Assembly: GCF_026898115.1 (NCBI RefSeq)
Contig: NZ_CP114036.1
Coordinates: forward strand, 7,930,001 to 7,994,000
Origin: Streptomyces sp. S465
GTDB lineage: Bacteria > Actinomycetota > Actinomycetes > Streptomycetales > Streptomycetaceae
Reading direction: 5' to 3'
DNA length: 64,000 bases
In this document: piece by piece, positions 1 to 7,802 of the stretch
Position numbering within the stretch: position 1 is the first letter of the stretch
Layout of the letters: the number at the start of each line of letters is the position of its first letter
The notes under the pieces: model-generated
What the model was told of the DNA's origin: nothing
The model's input: the letters and a program-made list of their open reading frames with translations, nothing else
Databases searched by the model: none
Program-made: the position numbers and the translations under genes

Positions 1-741
<741 letters not shown>

Positions 742-836
742 GGAATCTCCTCGGTGGGGGGTGAGGGGAGAGTGAACTGCCCGACGACCTGCCCAAAGCT
801 TGACATGAACGCGCAGGACAGGGTGGGGAAACGGTA

Positions 837-874
837 GAAGGACTAGACCAGTAGGGTCAATGGTCTGGGCCAAT
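837..874 (-). promoter_or_regulatory. Two DasR-like (dre) sites upstream of the chitinase
   Basis: Read on the minus strand, 852-837 is ACTGGTCTAGTCCTTC. Read forward, 859-874 is AATGGTCTGGGCCAAT. Each matches 12 of 16 bases of the DasR element ACTGGTCTAGACCACT as I know it, and they lie two helical turns apart centre to centre. A TTGACC (minus strand, 860-855) sits between them as a possible -35. Paired repeats overlapping the -35 region are the known layout of Streptomyces chitinase promoters, where GlcNAc metabolites relieve DasR repression. Site calls are by eye. Confidence 0.65.
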
Positions 875-1129
875 TTGCTCCGCATGCGCGTCATCGGGGA
901 GTGCGCGCGGGAGATCGTCGGCGGTCCGCCGCACCCCGGCGCACGCCGCCGCGGCACCATCGGCGGCGGCGACCGGCCGTGCGGGGTCTCTCCACCCGGG
1001 GGTTTGCCGCGGCCCGGCCGGCCGTCGGCCTCGGCGCCCGCACCCTGGCCTGCCGCGCTCGCGCCCGCTGCGGCGGCAAGGAACGACCGGCCGCGTACTT
1101 CTTGGCGACGCCGGGCGGCGCGGGCACCG

Positions 1130-1615
1130 TGGGGCACGGCCGGTTCGCCGACCGTCCGCATCCCCCTCGGCAAGGCGTGGAGCCCCGGCGTCCGCCGCAT
1201 CGGCGACAAGGGTCAGGGGTTCGTGATCACTCTGTCCGCTGTCGGCGCGGACCGTCGGGACGTCGCGGGGCCTGCGTCGTCGGCGTCGCCCAGGCGGCGC
1301 CGGGTGAAGCGCTCGCGTACCCCGCGCGGCGGCGGCAGTGCGGCCGGCCGAGGGCCGGCGTCCAGGGGCTGCGTTCCATGCCCGCCGGCATGCCCACCCG
1401 GATCGAGGCCGGGCGCGCCTCGTACGGGCACCGCGCTGCGGATCGCCACCGACGCCGGCCAACTGCTCGGCGGATACGGCTACCCGGCGGACCTCCAGGT
1501 CGGGCGCGTGATGCGCGAGTCGAGGTCGCCCGGATGGTGGAGGGTGCCAAGAGGCCGCCCATCAGGTGCGGCGGGGCGTCATCGCCCGCATGCTCGTGGG
1601 CCCCGAGCCGCAGAG
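1130..1615 (+). pseudogene. Decayed acyl-CoA dehydrogenase (C-terminal half)
   Basis: No single frame is a plausible protein, but consecutive pieces in shifting frames read as an acyl-CoA dehydrogenase in the right order. RIGDKGQGFVITLSA starts near 1195; VVGVAQAAPGEALAY and GLRSMPAGMPTRIEAGRA follow in a second frame (about 1275-1415); ATDAGQLLGGYGYPADLQVG and RVMRE return to the first frame (about 1445-1510); HQVRRGVIARML in the third frame (about 1560-1600) resembles the family C-terminus. At least three frameshifts are needed, so the gene is dead or the sequence has errors. From 875 to about 1130 the sequence may hold the eroded N-terminal part, but I cannot align it. The strip 742-836 is the chitinase leader. 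Confidence 0.6.
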
Positions 1616-1691
1616 CCGGGCTGCCCGCGCATGGGCGAGCAGCGCATGCGCGCGTAGCGCATGAGCGGGTGGCGCATGAGTGAGTCTTGCA

Positions 1692-1712
1692 GGGGGCGCG
1701 ATCGGCGCCCCC
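1692..1712. terminator. Hairpin downstream of the 121-aa protein gene
   Basis: GGGGGCGC (1692-1699) and GCGCCCCC (1705-1712) pair perfectly around a 5-nt loop. The hairpin starts ten bases past the stop codon of the minus-strand gene. There is no T-tract, as is usual for Streptomyces terminators. Confidence 0.5.
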
Positions 1713-1721
1713 GCCGTGTTC

Positions 1722-2087
1722 CTAGCGCCGCGTCACCGGGAAACGGACCGGCCGGGAGCCGGGGCCGCCGAGGTGCGAGAACGGCTGCATCCGCCAGTCC
1801 AGACCCTCCGGAAGCGTCAGCAGCAGCGCGGCGTCCCGCTCATAGGCGTCCAGCGACGCGTCGGCGGGGGTGGCGTCGGTGACCCGGCGGCCGGTACCGG
1901 CGCAGACCGTGAGGCCGAACGGGTCCCACGGGGAGGAGCACAGCGCGTGCTCCGGAAGGACGTCCTCGTTGGCGAGGAGCGCGATGGGGCGCGTGCAGTC
2001 CGGGCAGATCACCCGGAACATCTCATAGGTGTCGTTGTTCTCGTCGGTGTCGATGTCGCCTGCGTCGAGGCGCTCAAGATGAGGCAT
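1722..2087 (-). CDS. Conserved hypothetical protein, 121 aa
   Basis: I do not recognise a named family. The start is the ATG at 2087, preceded by GAGGGGGAA; longer versions of this frame lack such a site. The protein begins MPHLERLDAGDIDTDENND and contains CPDC near residue 30 plus further cysteines (CSS and VCAGTG) around residues 51-63, so metal binding is possible but not shown. The middle reads like a small globular domain (PIALLANEDVLPEHALCSS) and the C-terminus is basic and proline-containing. No signal peptide or membrane segment. It stands alone, opposite the Lrp-type regulator at 2328 across a 240-base gap with no obvious structure. Confidence 0.7.
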   Translation of the reverse strand: MPHLERLDAGDIDTDENNDTYEMFRVICPDCTRPIALLANEDVLPEHALCSSPWDPFGLTVCAGTGRRVTDATPADASLDAYERDAALLLTLPEGLDWRMQPFSHLGGPGSRPVRFPVTRR

Positions 2088-2327
2088 GAGTTTCCCCCTC
2101 GTGTGGGCCGGCCAGGCACGTCGTCCTCGACCACAGCAAGCATTTCCCTCGCGGCCGCATAGGTAATCGCCGCAACTCATAGGACACCCACGAGGATATG
2201 TGGCGTTCGTCACATGCCCGATGCAGATGCGGTGCGGACGCGGTGCGGATGCGATCCATGAGGAGCCTGTGCCGGCCGCGCCCACCGGCTGTGCCGGAGC
2301 GCCCCCGACCACATAAGGTGATCGGCT

Positions 2328-2768
2328 GTGGAGGAGTTGGACAGACAGATCGTGGAGCTGCTCGTCAAGGACGGGCGGATGAGCTACACGGACCTGGGCA
2401 AGGCCACCGGCCTGTCCACATCGGCCGTGCACCAGCGGGTTCGCCGCCTCGAACAGCGGGGCGTGATCCGCGGCTACGCCGCCGTCGTGGACCCCGAGGC
2501 GGTCGGGCTCCCCCTCACCGCGTTCATCTCGGTCAAACCCTTCGACCCCAGCGCGCCCGACGACATCTCCGAGCGGCTCGCCGAGGTGCCCGAGATCGAG
2601 GCGTGCCACAGCGTCGCGGGCGATGAGAACTACATTCTCAAGGTGCGCGTCGCCACCCCGCTGGAGCTGGAGCACCTGCTCAGCCGGATCCGCTCGCTGG
2701 CCGGTGTCTCCACCCGCACCACCGTGGTCCTCTCCACGCCCTACGAGGCGCGTCCGCCGCGCATCTGA
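2328..2768 (+). CDS. Lrp/AsnC family transcriptional regulator
   Basis: 146 aa, GTG start. Residues about 1-60 form the AsnC winged helix-turn-helix (DRQIVELLVKDGRMSYTDLG, then STSAVHQRVRRLEQRGVI). Residues about 65-140 form the RAM/effector domain, with the usual pattern VPEIEACHSVAGDENYILKV, which in this family binds amino acids and makes dimers to octamers. Length is normal for the family. It lies 47 bases upstream of a same-strand amidohydrolase gene, so it may control that gene or itself. The effector cannot be read from sequence. Confidence 0.92.
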   Translation: MEELDRQIVELLVKDGRMSYTDLGKATGLSTSAVHQRVRRLEQRGVIRGYAAVVDPEAVGLPLTAFISVKPFDPSAPDDISERLAEVPEIEACHSVAGDENYILKVRVATPLELEHLLSRIRSLAGVSTRTTVVLSTPYEARPPRI

Positions 2769-2815
2769 GCACTTCCCGCCCCCTTACTCTCGCACCCCCA
2801 CCGAGGCAGCCCGCC

Positions 2816-4459
2816 GTGAACGACCCGACCCCCGCCCAGGCCCCCGAAGCCCGCACCGTCCTGCTGCGCGGAGGCGAGGTCCACAGCCCCGCCGATCCGT
2901 TCGCGACCGCGATGGTCGTCGAGCGCGGCACCATCGCCTGGGTCGGCTCCGAAGGGGCCGCGGACAGCTTCGCCGACGGCGTGGACGAGGTCGTCCAGCT
3001 GGACGGGGCGCTGGTGACGCCCGCCTTCACCGATGCGCATGTGCACACCACCGCGACCGGGCTCGCCCTCACCGGACTCGATCTCACGGGCGCCCGTACC
3101 CTCGCCGACGCGCTGGAGCGGGTGCGCGCCCACGCCGCCGCCCGCCCCGCCGACCGGGTGCTGCTCGGCCACGGCTGGGACGCCGCCCGCTGGCCCGAGG
3201 GACGTCCGCCCTCCCGTGCCGAACTCGACGCGGCGACCGGCGGCCGCCCCCTGTACCTCACCCGCATCGATGTGCACTCCGCCGTCGTCACCACCGCGAC
3301 GCTCGACCTCGTCCCCGGCGTGTCCGAGCTGGCCGGCTACCACCCCGACACGCCGCTGACCGGCGCCGCCCACCACGCGGTGCGGGCCGCCGCCCACGCG
3401 GGCCTCACCGAGCGGCAGCGCGCCGAGGCCCAGCGGGCCGCCCTCGCCCGCGCCGCCTCGCTGGGCATCGGCACCGTCCACGAGTGCGCAGGGCCGGACA
3501 TCTCCTCCGAGGACGACCTCACCGGGCTGCTGCGGCTCGCCGCCGAGGAGCCGGGGCCGCGGGTGTACGGCTACTGGGCCGAGGCCGCGAGCAGCGCCGC
3601 CGACCTGGACAAGGTGCGCGAGCTCGGCGCCATCGGCGCGGCGGGCGACCTCTTCGTGGACGGGGCGCTCGGCTCCCATACGGCGTGTCTCCACCAGCCG
3701 TACGCCGACACGCCGCACACCGGCACCGCCCATCTGGACGCGGCGGCCGTCGCCGCGCATGTCATCGCCTGCACCGAGGCCGGGATCCAGGCCGGTTTCC
3801 ACGCCATCGGCGACGCCGCCGTCACGGCCGTCGTGGAGGGCGTACGGGCCGCCGCCGACAAGGTCGGCCTCACCCGCGTCCGGGCCGCCCGGCACCGCGT
3901 CGAACACGCCGAGATGCTCACCCCCGAGACCATCGCGGCCTTCGCCGAACTCGGCCTCACCGCGTCCGTCCAGCCCGCCTTCGACGCCCTCTGGGGCGGT
4001 ACGGACGGCATGTACGCCCAGCGGCTCGGCCCCGAGCGGGCCCGCACCCTCAACCCCTACGCGGCGATGCTGCGCGCCGGTGTGCCCCTGGCGCTCGGCT
4101 CCGACAGCCCTGTCACCCCGCTCGACCCCTGGGGCACCGTGCGCGCCGCCGCCTTCCACCGCACCCCCGAGCACCGGATCTCCGTCCGCGCCGCCTTCAC
4201 CGCCCACACCCGCGGCGGCTGGCGGGCCATCGGGCGGGACGACGCGGGCGTCCTGGCGCCCGGCGCGCCCGCCGACTACGCGATCTGGCGGACCGGTGAG
4301 CTGATCGTGCAGGTGCCCGACACCCGGGTCGCCGGGTGGTCGACCGATCCGCGCTCGGGCACCCCCGGCCTGCCCGATCTCACCCCCGGCGGCCAACTGC
4401 CCGTGTGCGTGCGCACGGTGGTGGGCGGACGCACCGTCCATCTCCGTCCGGACGAGTGA
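2816..4459 (+). CDS. Amidohydrolase family protein (YtcJ-like)
   Basis: 547 aa from a GTG at 2816. This is a metal-dependent amidohydrolase of the long YtcJ/NfdA-type group. An N-terminal beta-sandwich strand is followed by the metal motif TPAFTDAHVHT (HxH, near residue 71). GHGWDAARWPEGRPP, DGALGSHTACL, GFHAIGDAAV, ARHRVEHAEML and LALGSDSPVTPLDPWGTVRAA follow in the order expected, and the final Asp ligand is probably in GSDSP. No signal peptide, so it is cytoplasmic. Substrate is unknown; relatives hydrolyse cyclic amides, imides or N-formyl compounds. Adjacency to the Lrp-type regulator suggests amino-acid-linked control, which is inference. Confidence 0.88.
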   Translation: MNDPTPAQAPEARTVLLRGGEVHSPADPFATAMVVERGTIAWVGSEGAADSFADGVDEVVQLDGALVTPAFTDAHVHTTATGLALTGLDLTGARTLADALERVRAHAAARPADRVLLGHGWDAARWPEGRPPSRAELDAATGGRPLYLTRIDVHSAVVTTATLDLVPGVSELAGYHPDTPLTGAAHHAVRAAAHAGLTERQRAEAQRAALARAASLGIGTVHECAGPDISSEDDLTGLLRLAAEEPGPRVYGYWAEAASSAADLDKVRELGAIGAAGDLFVDGALGSHTACLHQPYADTPHTGTAHLDAAAVAAHVIACTEAGIQAGFHAIGDAAVTAVVEGVRAAADKVGLTRVRAARHRVEHAEMLTPETIAAFAELGLTASVQPAFDALWGGTDGMYAQRLGPERARTLNPYAAMLRAGVPLALGSDSPVTPLDPWGTVRAAAFHRTPEHRISVRAAFTAHTRGGWRAIGRDDAGVLAPGAPADYAIWRTGELIVQVPDTRVAGWSTDPRSGTPGLPDLTPGGQLPVCVRTVVGGRTVHLRPDE

Positions 4460-4568
4460 CGCGCGGGCACGCCGTACGCCGAACGATGAGCCCCCGGCCT
4501 GTCGTGGCATCTGAACACTGTCCGTACTGACCTGGTCATTTGAGGAAACGGCGCAGGTCATGCGGCTG

Positions 4569-4599
4569 TTGACAGGGTGCGGTCGGTGGCCGGTAGGTT
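4569..4599 (+). promoter_or_regulatory. Predicted vegetative promoter ahead of the lnt leader
   Basis: TTGACA at 4569-4574 and TAGGTT at 4594-4599, spaced 19 bases, fit the HrdB-type consensus apart from the slightly long spacer. Transcription would begin near 4605 and give a leader of more than 400 bases before lnt. Confidence 0.5.
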
Positions 4600-4604
4600 C
4601 GGCT

Positions 4605-4850
4605 GCGTCCACCACAGGACGCCCGACCGGGGAATCTTCACGCAGTCGTCGAACGCCGCTGGGCCAGAGGGAGACGCGCCGCCGCGGCGCGCCACCACTG
4701 GGAGCCAGGTCCAGCGCACGGGGGCGAGGGAGGGATCGCCGGGTCGGCAGGTGCGACCCGGGAGGGGCCCGGACGCTCAGTAGACAACGGCTCTCGGTCG
4801 ACCCGCAGCCAGCGGGTCCCAGGCCGGCCCGAAGGGCGTCGGGCCCCCAT
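4605..4850 (+). ncRNA. Candidate structured leader RNA upstream of lnt (family unknown)
   Basis: The 573-base gap 4460-5032 has no convincing gene, but 4605-4850 is dense in perfect hairpins. They are GCGTCC/GGACGC (about 4605-4622), a GC-rich stem near 4674-4692, GGGTCG/CGACCC (4741-4759), ACCCGC/GCGGGT (4801-4817) and GGCCCGA/TCGGGCC (4826-4845). The last is terminator-like. A good promoter sits just upstream. Short strings (CCACCACTGGGAGCCAGG near 4693, GACCCGCAGCCAG near 4800) recall parts of the cobalamin riboswitch core, but the rest of that motif is missing, so I do not assign it. It could be an attenuating leader for lnt-ppm1, a free small RNA, or simply GC-rich DNA that folds. Confidence 0.3.
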
Positions 4851-5032
4851 CCGCACGCGCACACGGCGGACCGCCCCCGGCGCGGGGGCGGCACCACCGC
4901 CGGGCGGGGAACCCCCGCCAGGGCCGGGACGTTCCGTACCTCGGGGCCACATTCCGCACCTCCGGGCCACTTCCGCGCGCCCGCGTTATACGGTCAGCTC
5001 ACCACAGCACGACCTTGCAGGAAGGCCGCACC

Positions 5033-6817
5033 GTGCCATCGGGTTCCGACACCACCGCCGAAGCCGCCCCCACCGGGCCGGGCGCAGACAGACCGGGTCA
5101 GCGGACCGGTTCCGCCGCCGTGCCGCCCACCGGCGGCGCCGCCGAGAGCGGTGCCGCCGGGGAAAGCCGTGCCGCCGGGGAGACCGGGACAGGGACGGGG
5201 ACGGCGGCGTCCGCGCCCGTGTCCGGGCCGGCCGCCGGGGAGCGCCGGCCGGGCCGGCTGCGCCGTCTGGGCCGGCTCGCCCGCCGCGAGGCGCGGCGCA
5301 GCGCGCTCGCGGCGGTCAGCGGGCTCGCGCTCGGCTTCGCCTTCCCGCCGTTCGGGGTGTGGCCGCTGTCCCTGGTGGCCGTCGCCGCCCTGGCCCTGCT
5401 CACCCGCGGCCGCACGGCCCGCCAGGGCGCCTGGACAGGCTTCGCCTTCGGGCTGCCGTTCTTCCTGCTGCTGCTGAAATGGCTCAGCGTCGTGGGCTGG
5501 GACGCGGTGGTGGGCCTGTCCGCCATCGAGGCGGCCTTCCTCGCGCTGATGGGGGCCGGCCTGGCCCTGGTCTCCCGGCTGCCGGTACCGGCCCTGTGGC
5601 CGCTGTGGACGGCCTGTCTGTGGGTCACCGAGGAGTGGGCCCGCGACCGGGCGCCCTTCGGCGGCTTCCCCTGGGGCCGGCTGGCCTTCGCCAACACCGG
5701 ATCGCCCTACACCCCGCTCGCCGCGCTGGGCGGCGCCCCGCTGGTCACCTTCGCCGTCGCGCTGACGGGCGGGGCGCTCGCCTCCGCCGCGCTCGTCCTG
5801 TGGCGGCTGCGCGGCACCGGGGGCCTCTCACCGCGCGGCGCCCTGCCCGCCGCCGGGGCGGTGGCCGTCGCCGCCGCCGTGACGGCGGCCGGATTCGCGG
5901 TGCCCATCCCCACCGCCGCCGCCGACTCGGTCGACATCGCCGTGGTCCAGGGCAATGTGCAGCAGGCCGGAATGGACTTCCTGGGCCGCCCCATGATGAT
6001 CCTCAACAACCATGTGAAGGCGACCCTGGACCTGGCGAAGGACGTCAAGGCCGGCCGGATCGCCAAGCCCGATCTCGTCATATGGCCGGAAAACGCCTCC
6101 GACCTCGACCCCTACCAGTACCGCGAGGCATACGCCCGGATCGACGAGGCCGTCAAGGCGATCGGCGTTCCGGTGCTGGTCGGAGCCCTGGTCGACCATC
6201 CGACCAAGCAGGGCTACGTGGAGAACCAGGGCATCGTCTGGGACCCCGAGACCGGCCCCGGCGCCTCGTACACCAAGCAGCATCCGGTGCCCTTCGGCGA
6301 GTACGTCCCCTTCCGCCAGCAGCTCAGCAAGATCATCACCCGGCTCCAGCGGGTGCCCCGCGACTTCTACCCCGGCGACCACACCGGGGTGCTGAAGGTC
6401 GGCCCGGCCCGGCTCGGCGATGTGATCTGCTTCGAGGTCGCGTACGACGAGATCGTCCGCGACACGGTCAACGCGGGCGCTCGGGCGATCGTCGTCCAGA
6501 CCAACAACGCCACGTACGGGCGCAGCGGCCAGCCCGAGCAGCAGTTGGTGATGTCCAAGCTGAGGGCGATCGAACACGGCCGTCCGATGATCACCGCGGC
6601 CACCAGTGGGATCAGCGCGGTGGTCTCCCCGGATGGCACGATCGAGCAGCGGACGAAAGAATTCACGCAAGATGTGCTCACCGCGCGCATCCCGCTGCGT
6701 GACGGCAAGACCCTGGCCGACCGCGTCGGTGCGATCCCTGAGTGGGTGCTCGCTATGGTGGGCGTTCTGTCCTGCGCGGCCGCGATCATGATCGGCCGTC
6801 GGGGACGTACGGACTAG
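5033..6817 (+). CDS. lnt: Apolipoprotein N-acyltransferase
   Basis: The GTG at 5033 is chosen over a TTG at 5015 because AGGAAGG precedes it at proper spacing; 594 aa. The enzyme N-acylates the lipid-modified cysteine of lipoproteins at the membrane. A polar Gly/Thr-rich N-terminus of about 70 residues leads into six or so membrane segments (FAFPPFGVWPLSLVAVAAL, FGLPFFLLLLKWL and so on). The nitrilase domain begins at SVDIAVVQGNVQQ. The catalytic triad is visible as Glu in WPENASD, Lys in YTKQHPVPFGEY and Cys in DVICFEV. A last membrane helix closes the protein. It lies 14 bases upstream of ppm1; in actinobacteria Lnt and Ppm1 work together or are fused. Confidence 0.95.
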   Translation: MPSGSDTTAEAAPTGPGADRPGQRTGSAAVPPTGGAAESGAAGESRAAGETGTGTGTAASAPVSGPAAGERRPGRLRRLGRLARREARRSALAAVSGLALGFAFPPFGVWPLSLVAVAALALLTRGRTARQGAWTGFAFGLPFFLLLLKWLSVVGWDAVVGLSAIEAAFLALMGAGLALVSRLPVPALWPLWTACLWVTEEWARDRAPFGGFPWGRLAFANTGSPYTPLAALGGAPLVTFAVALTGGALASAALVLWRLRGTGGLSPRGALPAAGAVAVAAAVTAAGFAVPIPTAAADSVDIAVVQGNVQQAGMDFLGRPMMILNNHVKATLDLAKDVKAGRIAKPDLVIWPENASDLDPYQYREAYARIDEAVKAIGVPVLVGALVDHPTKQGYVENQGIVWDPETGPGASYTKQHPVPFGEYVPFRQQLSKIITRLQRVPRDFYPGDHTGVLKVGPARLGDVICFEVAYDEIVRDTVNAGARAIVVQTNNATYGRSGQPEQQLVMSKLRAIEHGRPMITAATSGISAVVSPDGTIEQRTKEFTQDVLTARIPLRDGKTLADRVGAIPEWVLAMVGVLSCAAAIMIGRRGRTD

Positions 6818-6828
6818 AAGGGGCAGTA

Positions 6829-6954
6829 GCCGTGAGCGACGCACGCGAGGCCGACCAGCCGCGCCGGAGCAACGACCGTGACGATTCGCCTCGCGGGCGG
6901 GGAAGCGAACAATCCGACGCCGTGAGCGACGCACGCGAGGCCGACCAGCCGCGC
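6829..6954 (+). repeat. 36-bp direct repeat duplicating the ppm1 start region
   Basis: 6829-6864 and 6919-6954 are identical over 36 bases and start exactly 90 bases apart. Each includes a GTG followed by codons for SDAREADQPR. The reading frame is kept, so the duplication simply lengthens the disordered N-terminus. Only the first copy has a good ribosome binding site. Confidence 0.9.
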
Positions 6955-7758
6955 ACCGAGGCCGACGAGCCGCGCCGTAGCAGCGAGAGTCAGGACGACG
7001 GCGGGCGGCGGAAGTACGGTCCGCTCGGTACGACCTTGGTGATCATCCCGACCTACAACGAGGCGGAGAACCTCAAGCCGATCGTCGCGCGGGTCCGGGA
7101 GTCGGTTCCGGACGCGCACATCCTCGTCGCGGACGACAACAGCCCGGACGGCACGGGCAAGGTCGCCGATGAGCTGGCTGCCGAGGACGACCACGTCAAG
7201 GTGTTGCACCGCAAGGGCAAGGAGGGCCTCGGCGCCGCCTATCTGGCGGGCTTCCGCTGGGGGATCGAGCACGGCTACGGCGTACTGGTGGAGATGGACG
7301 CCGACGGCTCCCACCAGCCCGAGGAGCTGCCCCGGCTGCTCACCGCGCTCAAGGGCGCGGATCTGGTGATCGGTTCCCGCTGGGTGCCCGGCGGCCGCAT
7401 CGTCAACTGGCCCAAGTCCCGCGAGTTCATCTCCCGGGGCGGCAGCACGTACTCCCGCCTGCTCCTCGATGTGCCGATCCGCGACATGACGGCCGGCTAC
7501 CGCGCGTTCCGCAAGGAGACGCTCGAGGGCATCGGCATGGACGAGGTCGCCTCGCAGGGCTACTGCTTCCAGATCGACCTGGCCTGGCGCGCCGTCAAGG
7601 CGGGCTTCCACGTCATCGAGGTCCCGGTCACCTTCATCGAACGCGAGCGCGGTGAGAGCAAGATGAGCCGCGACATCGTCACGGAGGCGGCCTGGCGGGT
7701 CATGTCCTGGGGCGTGGGCACGCGGGTCAACAAGATGCTGGGCCGCAAGGACTCCTAG
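6832..7758 (+). CDS. ppm1: Polyprenol monophosphomannose synthase
   Basis: 308 aa GT2-family glycosyltransferase that moves mannose from GDP-mannose to polyprenyl phosphate, the donor for protein O-mannosylation and glycolipids. After a polar N-terminus of about 60 residues the GT-A fold begins at LVIIPTYNEAENL, with VADDNSPDGTG and the metal-binding EMDADGSHQPEELP (DxD). RDMTAGYRAFRKE and FIERERGESKMS are typical of the DPM1 group. No membrane domain of its own, as expected where Lnt is separate. The GTG at 6832 has AGAAGGGG upstream. The first codons are duplicated at 6922 (see the repeat), so the start could also be the second copy, giving 278 aa. Confidence 0.93.
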   Translation: MSDAREADQPRRSNDRDDSPRGRGSEQSDAVSDAREADQPRTEADEPRRSSESQDDGGRRKYGPLGTTLVIIPTYNEAENLKPIVARVRESVPDAHILVADDNSPDGTGKVADELAAEDDHVKVLHRKGKEGLGAAYLAGFRWGIEHGYGVLVEMDADGSHQPEELPRLLTALKGADLVIGSRWVPGGRIVNWPKSREFISRGGSTYSRLLLDVPIRDMTAGYRAFRKETLEGIGMDEVASQGYCFQIDLAWRAVKAGFHVIEVPVTFIERERGESKMSRDIVTEAAWRVMSWGVGTRVNKMLGRKDS

Positions 7759-7768
7759 GTCCCTCGAG

Positions 7769-7787
7769 GTCCGCACGTGAGGCGGAC
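7769..7787. terminator. Hairpin between convergent ppm1 and antiporter operon
   Basis: GTCCGC (7769-7774) pairs with GCGGAC (7782-7787) around a 7-nt loop, just past the ppm1 stop and 16 bases before the end of the oppositely oriented antiporter gene. It could serve both. Confidence 0.5.
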
Positions 7788-7802
7788 GCCGCTCAGCGCG
7801 GC

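Noticed and set aside
4605..4850. Cobalamin riboswitch
   Set aside because: Only two short strings recall the core; the GGTG/CCGG receptor elements and correct order are missing, and lnt is not a B12-regulated gene.
4605..4850. RNase P RNA or tmRNA
   Set aside because: The conserved GAGGAAAGTCC and ACAGAAA motifs of RNase P RNA and the ends of tmRNA are not present.
2741..4897. 718-codon minus-strand open frame opposite the amidohydrolase
   Set aside because: Composition is Gly/Val/Arg-rich with no motif; it mirrors the real gene on the plus strand.
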